This document shows, one piece after another, positions 56,631-64,000 of a stretch of 64,000 bases of DNA. This DNA comes from Candidatus Saccharimonadota bacterium (GTDB lineage Bacteria > Patescibacteriota > Saccharimonadia > Saccharimonadales > Saccharimonadaceae), in contig PBTC01000014.1 in assembly GCA_002726935.1 (NCBI GenBank), forward strand, positions 1 through 64,000, read 5' to 3'. The stretch's first letter is position 1; the number at the start of each line of letters is the position of its first letter. The notes below the pieces were generated by a model. It saw nothing but the letters and a program-made list of their open reading frames with translations, did no database searches and was not told where the DNA came from. A program made the position numbers and the translations under genes.

Positions 56631-56812
56631 GGTGTTCTCTCCAAATGCCCGGTCAAGAGGGCCGACGTTTCACTTGTATGGGCTCTGTGAGAAAAACCAA
56701 AGCATCCAGATCAATGTAGTTCCAGGTTCGCCGCCTCGATATGAGGTGTCGGCCAGCAGGCTCTGGGGCCTTTTGTTCGTGCGCGTTGAAGTTCTTTATC
56801 AATGCAGACTGC

Positions 56813-56841
56813 ATGATACACTAATTTATTATTATTTGCAA
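56813..56841 (-). promoter_or_regulatory. sigma70-like promoter
   Basis: TTGCAA-17-TATCAT, about 176 nt leader. Confidence 0.63.
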
Positions 56842-56900
56842 CATGAGAAGGTGTGGTCGTCAAGCCGCCGGTATACCTGGCAATCAGAAAACTTGTTTGA

Positions 56901-58946
56901 TTAGCTGGAAGAGATTTCTTTGTTGGACTGGAGCTCCGCCCTGGCAAGCGCCCTGCACAGGGCTCTGGTCGCGGCCTTTTCCTCTTTGCTGGCTCCTCTG
57001 TTGGCAAAGCCCCGAACCTGTTGGGTAGACCACGATCCAGTCTCGCTTTTCTTCACCGCTACCGAGATTCTGTTTTTTCTGCTCTCTATGGCGCTCGTTG
57101 TCCCGGAAAATATCCGCATGTCGCCGTCAAGGCATAGGCGTCCATACCCGCCAATGCAGTGATGCATCTCGTCGCCCTCTTTGTAGAGTTCCTCTGAGTT
57201 GTTTAGTTCTCGGAATATAAACTCTTTGTGCTCAAATTCCTTTAAACAAGCAGGCCAAGACAGGGTTTGATTGCCCCTGTCTTCGTTGACCCCTTGGTGC
57301 ATTTCATCGTGAGCAATCTGCAAGATGTGCATGGCCCTGGCGGTGGTTATTTTCCGTGGGCCAATGAGGGCGTTGATTCTTTCTGGTGGTGTTCTTCCAA
57401 TGGCATCGACAGCGTCTGAGCAGAGGTCTCGAAGGTTTTGAACCGAGTCTGTGCTGGTGAGCACATGCATAGCGAATGCTCTAAAGAAGTGCTTGTCAGG
57501 ATCATGGGGTTCGGGCGGGCGCCGATGCCATTGATCTGCCGCTTCGTTGTTCACCTGGTATAGCTTTAAGAGAGGCGCCAATAGGCGGGCGCGAGGCTTT
57601 TGATGGCAAAAGATGCCGATTTCCGAGAGGAAGGCTAGTGCCGGGATCGGGTTGTTGTCCCTTGTGGGTTCGTTCAGTTTGTGGCAAATGTCGAATGCGA
57701 CCCTGTCGTCTATAAGTTTGTAAACATCCGTTGGGCTGATGCGTTTAAGAAACCTCCACCCCGCGGGAGTGAGCCCTTTGTCGAAGTAGCGGTCTCGCAC
57801 CTTGTTGAATGTTTCGAATGGCTTTTCCCGATCGGTCTTTCTCAACGTTTTTAAAAGTCGCGCTAAGACAGGCATCTCATTTCGAAACTCCTGCAGCACC
57901 TTATCGAGGTTTGGTGAGCGCACCAGTCTGTTGTAATCCTCGAGCTTTGCTTGAAGTCCATACACCTTGGAGGTGGCCGACATCATCTCTTTGTTGAAAA
58001 ATGTCTTTACAAAAGCTGCCCCAGCACCAGCAATGTATCTTGACCCATAGGCCTGTCGTGTTAGGCCTTTGCAACGAGTATATAGTGTGACGTGCAGGGT
58101 CGGCCTGTCGCTAAAGAAAGGGTTTGTTGGTGTTTTGAGGTGTCCTGGTTGCGATTTGTAAGTGGCGGATTTGATGCCCCAAACAAAGGCTCCTCCCGCA
58201 CGTTGAAGTTCTTGTGTGGTGTGTTCAAGCATGCTACAGCCAAGGCTGTGCCCAATGGGTCTAAAATTCATATCCCCATGGAAAGTCAGACTTTTGATCT
58301 CCTGTTGCTTTTCTTTGGTATCCATCAATATGAAGTCGATCAACGTCTTCATGGAGAGTTTCGATGTTTTGATCACCCCTTTCTTGTCTCTTTTCCAAAT
58401 GATGTGCGCTACCCGGATCCAGTTTTCACCCTGTTCTTGTCTGTTTCCTAAATAGATGGATTGAAATTTGTCGGAAATCAGATCATGCAGGCAGTTGCTT
58501 ACAAGCGTGGGTGTTTTCTTCAGCGTTGTCCTATATTTCAATATGCCCAGGTGAGAGATTTCTTCCTGTCCATATCGAATCTTCTTGTCGCCGTTATAGT
58601 CATATACTGTGTCGTCGTATTTGGTGTCATCGAACCAGGTTCCATCTATTGCGGGTATTAAGCAGTAAGCGAATAGGCATACCTCCAAGAGCTTCTTGCG
58701 CTCACCGGATATATCTTCTCGGAACCATGCTTTCCATTCTCTCATAACCACGTCACTATCAAACGGGCCAAAGTCCTCGTGCATCTCCAGCAAGGCCTCA
58801 TAGGCCTTCTTCAGCTTGAAGTTGGTTTCTTTCGGGACAAAGAGTTGAGATTTGCCTAGACCCATGGGAGGGTGCGCCTCAGCCGTTTCGTGGGAGGGGT
58901 GAATACACTCTTCTGGCAAGGCGTCTAAATGTTCTCTGTCGGTCAT
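56901..58946 (-). CDS. PcfJ domain protein
   Basis: LYKEGDEMHHCIGGYGRLCLDGDMRIFS. Confidence 0.75.
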   Translation of the reverse strand: MTDREHLDALPEECIHPSHETAEAHPPMGLGKSQLFVPKETNFKLKKAYEALLEMHEDFGPFDSDVVMREWKAWFREDISGERKKLLEVCLFAYCLIPAIDGTWFDDTKYDDTVYDYNGDKKIRYGQEEISHLGILKYRTTLKKTPTLVSNCLHDLISDKFQSIYLGNRQEQGENWIRVAHIIWKRDKKGVIKTSKLSMKTLIDFILMDTKEKQQEIKSLTFHGDMNFRPIGHSLGCSMLEHTTQELQRAGGAFVWGIKSATYKSQPGHLKTPTNPFFSDRPTLHVTLYTRCKGLTRQAYGSRYIAGAGAAFVKTFFNKEMMSATSKVYGLQAKLEDYNRLVRSPNLDKVLQEFRNEMPVLARLLKTLRKTDREKPFETFNKVRDRYFDKGLTPAGWRFLKRISPTDVYKLIDDRVAFDICHKLNEPTRDNNPIPALAFLSEIGIFCHQKPRARLLAPLLKLYQVNNEAADQWHRRPPEPHDPDKHFFRAFAMHVLTSTDSVQNLRDLCSDAVDAIGRTPPERINALIGPRKITTARAMHILQIAHDEMHQGVNEDRGNQTLSWPACLKEFEHKEFIFRELNNSEELYKEGDEMHHCIGGYGRLCLDGDMRIFSGTTSAIESRKNRISVAVKKSETGSWSTQQVRGFANRGASKEEKAATRALCRALARAELQSNKEISSS

Positions 58947-59045
58947 TGTTTTGTAGGGCTCGATTCTTTCTCAGAATCAATCTTAAAGCACCTTATTTTC
59001 TGTAGTTCCATTTCTCCATTTTTGCTGTTCTTTTTTTAGTAAACA

Positions 59046-59074
59046 TTGCTTTTTGTTTCTTAATGGTGTATCAT
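59046..59074 (+). promoter_or_regulatory. sigma70-like promoter
   Basis: TTGCTT-17-TATCAT, about 190 nt leader. Confidence 0.6.
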
Positions 59075-59271
59075 TAAATTGTTGAGTCGGAGTTCGGGCG
59101 ACAGACTGCGATGGACTCTCAACGGCTCAGCTACAGGGAACGCCATCCCATGACCGCGTGCTTGATCCCAAGTATTGAAGGCGAAGAAAACCCATCCTTG
59201 AAGTCTCTTTTTTCCAAGGGCTTTTTTGGAGTGAGTGCGGTGACTCTGAATCTCATGCCCGATAGGAGAAA

Positions 59272-59988
59272 ATGATGACGCTATCTACCAAGTTTTCAGA
59301 AGAACACAAAATTTCGATTGAGCAAGACCACACTGCGTTTCTCGCGTTAAGCCAGGCTGTTAAACACAGCCTCAACGACCGCGGAGTAAAGGCCAGCCTG
59401 TCAGATGTGCATGAGTCCCTATCCATTGGGTACGGCTACAAAAACTATGCTTGCTACCTTGAGGCCATGAAGGCTGAGTCCTCCCGTGTCGTCTCATACA
59501 AAGAATTGAAGTCGATGGAATACTTCGTGGTTGCCCAGATTGGCTGGATTAACGGCGAAGATGTTGATCACGTAGACGGCATGTTGTTGTTTCCCTTGGA
59601 TGAGGCCATTGACCTTGCTAAAGCCAAAGGGATCCACGGCGGTACACTAAAGGATCTTATTTCGCGCCACAGGGGGCTGGATTACCTCACCGAGGACGAA
59701 GAGTTGATGCGCGAGATCGATACTCAAGGCATCGACTTCACCCAGTTTGTTGTGAATTACACCTTTAATAAGGCCCCTAGCATGGAGCGGTACGGTGTCC
59801 CGCCCTACGCAACTTTCCACTCGTTGCGTGAAGAATTGCTGCGTGATTTTCATTATCGAGTATGTGACGAGCTGGACTGCGACGTCCACGATACTGGAGA
59901 CTGCTCTGGTTACACCCTTTTTGAAGTGGCCGTTCCACCGGACCTGGCTGCTTTGATCCGTGAACGAATGGTCCGCCGACAAGGCTAA
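59272..59988 (+). CDS. protein with shared N-terminal helical domain
   Basis: FLALSQAVKHSLNDRGVKASLSDVHESLSIGYGYKNYACYLEAMKA. Confidence 0.7.
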   Translation: MMTLSTKFSEEHKISIEQDHTAFLALSQAVKHSLNDRGVKASLSDVHESLSIGYGYKNYACYLEAMKAESSRVVSYKELKSMEYFVVAQIGWINGEDVDHVDGMLLFPLDEAIDLAKAKGIHGGTLKDLISRHRGLDYLTEDEELMREIDTQGIDFTQFVVNYTFNKAPSMERYGVPPYATFHSLREELLRDFHYRVCDELDCDVHDTGDCSGYTLFEVAVPPDLAALIRERMVRRQG

Positions 59989-60043
59989 CCTGAGAGCCCC
60001 GTTTAACCGCGGGGCGTCGATTGATCAGACAGGATTCTATTTC

Positions 60044-60556
60044 ATGACACAGAACAAGCTCACAACTGAAGGCCCAGAGACATTCATCCACGCCAAATGT
60101 CACCGCACCCCCGCCGCTGCACTTAGGCTGATCAAACGTACAGACGAGCATGTCGTGGCCGCGCCCTACCACGGCGGCTTCGAGATGCGTATTCCGACAG
60201 CCGTGTTCAACAAAGAGTACGTTCAGGTCGATATCGAGGATCTCTATCATTTCCGCAAAGGACGCTTTTCTGTTGAGGGCGGAGAGGATTTTGATGGGTT
60301 CACAGATGGTCGTGTCTGGAACGGCTGGGCTTGTCCGCTGGTGACTCTGGAGGTGGCGTCCAAGATGCTTGAGACCTGCTGCGACGGCGACACTCTCATT
60401 TTCTCCAGGGACGGTGACGTGCTGATTGTCACTGATTCATGCTACCCGGATGAGCCCTACAGGCTTGAGGCAAGCGGAATCGAAGTGGATGGAGAAAAAC
60501 ACGCCGTCTACGATCTTGGGCAACTGGGGTGGTGTTTCACCGAAGAAGACTGTTGA
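60044..60556 (+). CDS. hypothetical protein
   Basis: MTQNKLTTEGPETFIHAKCHRTPAAALRLIKRTDEH... Confidence 0.6.
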   Translation: MTQNKLTTEGPETFIHAKCHRTPAAALRLIKRTDEHVVAAPYHGGFEMRIPTAVFNKEYVQVDIEDLYHFRKGRFSVEGGEDFDGFTDGRVWNGWACPLVTLEVASKMLETCCDGDTLIFSRDGDVLIVTDSCYPDEPYRLEASGIEVDGEKHAVYDLGQLGWCFTEEDC

Positions 60557-60648
60557 CGTCCATCGTGCCGAATTCAGGTGTATTTCGTTTGGAGTTCTCC
60601 AGCACCCACTTTAAAATTGGTCGGAATCACAAACGTAGAGATGAACCT

Positions 60649-62226
60649 TTGAAGCGCCTTCCGTCACAAACCGATTTTCTGCCTAACGCTCAGGACGAGC
60701 ATGTTCGTTATCTGGTTCAGCACAACCTGTCTCTTTCTGCTCTCATGTTTGCCAAGGAGATTGATGGGCTCGCCTGCCCCTCGATGGCGCTGGTTCGTGA
60801 TGACAACCCCCTTTTGGATTTCGGCGAGATCTCGCTGATTGCTAGTCCCTCTCTGGTCAACCCAAGTTCTGACTGCGCGATTTACTCCGGTGACGCATTT
60901 GTAAAAAGGTCCCCAGAGCCCTGGGGCAAGATCAACCGGGAAGCTGGGTTGACGGTCTCCGCCAAGGCAACTCAATATCTTCAAAAATTGGGTCTTCCCG
61001 AATGGAATGACTTCGACACCTCTCTGTTCTATAGAAAGGAAAGGCTTATCAATGCCAGGGATCGCATTACTTCCGTCTTGCGTAAGTCCCTTGGTCTATC
61101 ACTTGAGTTCTTGTCGCGACAGGGCATCAACCCTTTAGTCCCTACCAAGGATGATCCCTTGAGGGATACCGTCTTGGAAAAGGCCAGGGCGCTTAACGGT
61201 GGGCGTGATTTCTTGGCAAACAATACAGACCTACTGTCTCTTGCCTTGAAAGATGATGCGCTGCTTGCCGAGGTCACCAGTCGTATCGACGAAGCTGTAA
61301 ATGAAGGCCGCGAAACCCCTATTCTTGACCGGCAAACCCTTGATCTGACATCAAGGGACACCATCAAGAAAGCGGTTTTGACAGGCTCCAAGGTTCCCTT
61401 GTATGACAAGAAGGCCACCGCCCGGGCAATTGACGACCTTTTCTTTCACAACCAGACGCTAGAGAAGCAATGGGCCTTCGAAGTGGCACAGATGGTGCGC
61501 TCAATTGTTCCTTTCGAGGAAATCAAAAGAGGCAGACAATTTGTCCCCTTGAATCTAGCCAACCTGGTCAAGCACCTGAAGTCCAGTGCCGTGGGGTCCG
61601 AGGCCTCATCTTCTGTTTCAGTGGGAAGGCTGAAATCCTGTTCGATTAGGCGTCTTAGTTCAACGGCTCAGCTTGCAGGTGCAATGAATCAAATCGGGGA
61701 TGCCAATACGATAGCGGCCGAGGACAAAACAATCGAGTCCCTTACGAAAAAATTTGTAGCCAAGATGTTTCATCACGGGTTGGGGTCCAATGGCGGCGAT
61801 GAACACTATGCTCCCTTGGGCATCTTTTTGCCCTACATTTCAAGGTCGTGGCAAGATGCTCCCAGCGACGCTTCAATCAAGGCCTCTTTTGACAAGTATG
61901 GGCTGGTTTTTTCTGGCAACCAGACGGCCGAACTCGAGGAGATGATTGGTCTTTTTAGAGAGGTCGTTCGAGAGGTGGCCGAGTCAAGAGTGCCCTACTT
62001 CGAGGCCAAGGTTCAGCGAGCTGTCGATTTGTCAGAGTTTAGGGCGGCGGTGGTCCCAGCTACGTTGCCGGCCGACATGCTTGCGTATCTGGAATCAAAA
62101 GTTGGTCAAGTCATTACCTACGCCCCGGGCGATCACGAGAAAAGGAGGGAGGCGTTGTCAAACGTTGCTCGTGCGCCCCAGGAGACGCCCTCCTTCGTCC
62201 CAAGGGTCAAGGGTTTTTCATTCTAA
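60649..62226 (+). CDS. polyvalent-protein-type domain protein with C-terminal tag (RVKGFSF)
   Basis: HNLSLSALMFAKEIDGLACPSMALVRDDNPLLDFGEISLIASPSLVNP resembles the module common in phage/ICE polyvalent proteins; TTG start uncertain. Confidence 0.6.
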   Translation: MKRLPSQTDFLPNAQDEHVRYLVQHNLSLSALMFAKEIDGLACPSMALVRDDNPLLDFGEISLIASPSLVNPSSDCAIYSGDAFVKRSPEPWGKINREAGLTVSAKATQYLQKLGLPEWNDFDTSLFYRKERLINARDRITSVLRKSLGLSLEFLSRQGINPLVPTKDDPLRDTVLEKARALNGGRDFLANNTDLLSLALKDDALLAEVTSRIDEAVNEGRETPILDRQTLDLTSRDTIKKAVLTGSKVPLYDKKATARAIDDLFFHNQTLEKQWAFEVAQMVRSIVPFEEIKRGRQFVPLNLANLVKHLKSSAVGSEASSSVSVGRLKSCSIRRLSSTAQLAGAMNQIGDANTIAAEDKTIESLTKKFVAKMFHHGLGSNGGDEHYAPLGIFLPYISRSWQDAPSDASIKASFDKYGLVFSGNQTAELEEMIGLFREVVREVAESRVPYFEAKVQRAVDLSEFRAAVVPATLPADMLAYLESKVGQVITYAPGDHEKRREALSNVARAPQETPSFVPRVKGFSF

Positions 62227-62252
62227 AGTTACATTCCGAAGGAAGATGAAAC

Positions 62253-62732
62253 ATGAACGGATTTAAATTGTTGGTTGAGCAGATCGCAGGCGACACCGTC
62301 GAATATGGCGAGTCAAAACCCGGTGAACATTATCACTTGATAACAATTGATAACAACCACGCCTGCATTCACGACCCCAGATATGATGAGAGTGGCTTTC
62401 ATAGAGTTGAGCCCTCTTATTTTGGGATGACAAAAGCCACCGTTGATAAGATCATTGAGATCAATAGCCAGCTAATCAAGCAACACAATGATTTGGCAAA
62501 CTTCCTTGATCAGTCGATCGACAAGTCGGTTATGGACACTCAGAAGTCCCTTGGTGTGACGACAGGGGACAGAGCTTCACACCACTTTAGCGATGACACT
62601 CCTGTTTTCGAAGCCAAGAAAAAAGTGGGGGCTTTGTTGGCTAGCTACGCTTTGGCTGAAATTAACAACATGAACTTGAACGATCATCTTTCGAAAAAGC
62701 CCCGTAGCCCAGGCTCTATGGGTATGGGTTAA
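62253..62732 (+). CDS. hypothetical protein with C-terminal tag (KKPRSPGSMGMG)
   Basis: ORF of 159 aa. Confidence 0.65.
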   Translation: MNGFKLLVEQIAGDTVEYGESKPGEHYHLITIDNNHACIHDPRYDESGFHRVEPSYFGMTKATVDKIIEINSQLIKQHNDLANFLDQSIDKSVMDTQKSLGVTTGDRASHHFSDDTPVFEAKKKVGALLASYALAEINNMNLNDHLSKKPRSPGSMGMG

Positions 62733-62737
62733 TTGCC

Positions 62738-63406
62738 ATGGTGCATTTCACCCAACCTTTTCAGTTAAAGGGATCTACTGGTTTGCTTGAGATCAAGTAT
62801 TCCAAGGCCCAGGCCGCCACCGCCAGGCTGTTGCTTAGCTACATTGATCCCATTAAAGGCCGCGAGCCGACCAATTTTGATGCCGCCTATGGATTTCCTT
62901 TGCCCACCAATGGTGCGCTAGTACCCTTGGCCGACATTGTTGAAGCACATGACAGGCTCTCCCATGAGATCGCCTTGTTCGATGCCCTTTTAAAGACGGG
63001 GCGGGCGAAAAATCTCAGGACGAGAATGTGGGTTGGCGCAAACCTTCTTGTTGAGGGGTTCCTTTCCAATGACAGGCGTTTTTTTGTGCTCACGCAATTT
63101 GAGGATGCGAGTGCTCCCGGATCGCGTCAAGCAAGGTTCTCTCTTTCCCCCGCCGAGGAATCTCAATTCATGAATAGTATTGGCGAGCTATCGGAAATGG
63201 CGAGGTCTTTTGCGGCTTTTCTTGAGTCCGGAGAGGGCGAGCCACCGAGAACCGTGTTTGAACCAGATCCCTCCGAGGACTCAAATCTTGGCAAAGAGCA
63301 AACCTCCAAGCCCACTGCAAAGCGGCGAAGGAATAAAGAGACCTTTACCGAATCGCCGTTGCCCGCCTGGCCAGTCAGGATTACCTCCGGGGATGATGAA
63401 GGGTGA
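62738..63406 (+). CDS. hypothetical protein, paralog of 49346-50038
   Basis: Collinear similarity; tail PLPAWPVRITSGDDEG vs SVPTWPLKVSSSDQDGF. Confidence 0.65.
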   Translation: MVHFTQPFQLKGSTGLLEIKYSKAQAATARLLLSYIDPIKGREPTNFDAAYGFPLPTNGALVPLADIVEAHDRLSHEIALFDALLKTGRAKNLRTRMWVGANLLVEGFLSNDRRFFVLTQFEDASAPGSRQARFSLSPAEESQFMNSIGELSEMARSFAAFLESGEGEPPRTVFEPDPSEDSNLGKEQTSKPTAKRRRNKETFTESPLPAWPVRITSGDDEG

Positions 63407-63491
63407 TGCTGCAGAACGTGAGGTGACAATCCTCGACCCCGCCCCGGATGCATGATTAAATTTCCGTATTGATTCTTGACGAGACCCTGAC

Positions 63492-63929
63492 ATGCAGAGC
63501 CTAAAGAAAAGCACCAAAGAAAGTCGCCAGTTCCCCTTGGTTCATCAGGGGTTTGAGATTAAGTATGAGGTCTATCCGGAAGAGGACATCAGCATGGAGC
63601 GCCACTTCATCAAAGAATGTGGCTACACTCAAAAGCAATTCGACAAGATCCGTGATTTCGAGTGGTTTCGCGTTGTGATCAATGCCAGCTTGCCAGGCGA
63701 CTCGGAGACGCTGGGCAGAGCCCACCTAGGCGGCTGCTGTGCCAAGGATGCTCACGCCTATGTCAAAAAAGAGGAAATTGGTGGCTACTTGCCGCAAATG
63801 CTTGACGAGGCGGTGGCAGAAGCTCAGAAATACGCACCCCAACGAATTGCCGACTTGAAGGCTGTTTTGGACAAAGCCAGTGAGATCCCGTCCTTGGCTT
63901 CAAAGGCCTCTAAAGGCCCATCACTTTAA
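63492..63929 (+). CDS. hypothetical protein, paralog of 26265-26975, C-terminal tag (KASKGPSL)
   Basis: FPLVHQGFEIKYEVYPEEDISMERHFIKECGYTQKQFDKIRDFEWFRVV. Confidence 0.68.
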   Translation: MQSLKKSTKESRQFPLVHQGFEIKYEVYPEEDISMERHFIKECGYTQKQFDKIRDFEWFRVVINASLPGDSETLGRAHLGGCCAKDAHAYVKKEEIGGYLPQMLDEAVAEAQKYAPQRIADLKAVLDKASEIPSLASKASKGPSL

Positions 63930-64000
63930 GCGCCAAGCTCTCTGAAAGTAAGCGAACAGGTTTTAAGGCCTATTCGCTCTACTTTTCTCAGTGCTCTCGA

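Noticed and set aside
59777-60250. 157-aa minus ORF
   Set aside because: Antisense across two supported plus-strand genes (59272 and 60044).
1-64000. CRISPR arrays, tRNA or rRNA genes
   Set aside because: No regularly spaced repeats beyond the two-copy element at 20210-20270, and no cloverleaf or rRNA sequences recognised by eye.

Overview
This 64 kb window is gene-dense and made almost entirely of small accessory genes on both strands. I see no rRNA, tRNA or CRISPR, and no recognisable replication, conjugation or phage structural genes. It is probably an accessory stretch of a large proteobacterial plasmid or other big mobile element (inference). Supported modules: a complete Wadjet-type jetABCD operon (6.2-13.3 kb), two HipBA-type loci, a Phd/PIN toxin-antitoxin pair, a Fic-domain protein, a divergent C5 cytosine methyltransferase, six proteins with the ADP-ribosyltransferase (ART-PolyVal-like) 'FxxWF..S.VVD..G.PLVVYHGT' signature, two PcfJ-like proteins, three HExxH or M41-like metallopeptidases, two stand-alone AAA ATPases, and a paralogous family sharing an N-terminal helical domain. 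The most notable signal is that unrelated proteins share short terminal peptides. (i) About 16 proteins end in a basic/Ser/Pro/Gly run followed by [GSAEK]-[PMF]-[GSKT]-[ILMFV]-COOH (GPGI, GPSL, SPGM, GMSM, GMKF and similar). They include a Fic protein, a PIN toxin, two HExxH proteins, a nucleotidyltransferase and an ATPase. (ii) Seven proteins, six of them ART-like, begin MDF[KR][TSV], and an eighth copy survives as an orphaned remnant. Different codons encode the same peptides, which points to protein-level selection. I propose these are cargo or addressing tags for co-delivery or compartment loading of separately encoded 'polyvalent' effectors. A second signal is a set of 29-nt TTGnnn-N17-TAynAy promoters. 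Six paralogous genes with the shared N-terminal domain each have 155-205 nt leaders, while other genes with these promoters have leaders of about 10-50 nt. All product calls come from reading motifs by eye, and start codons are estimates.
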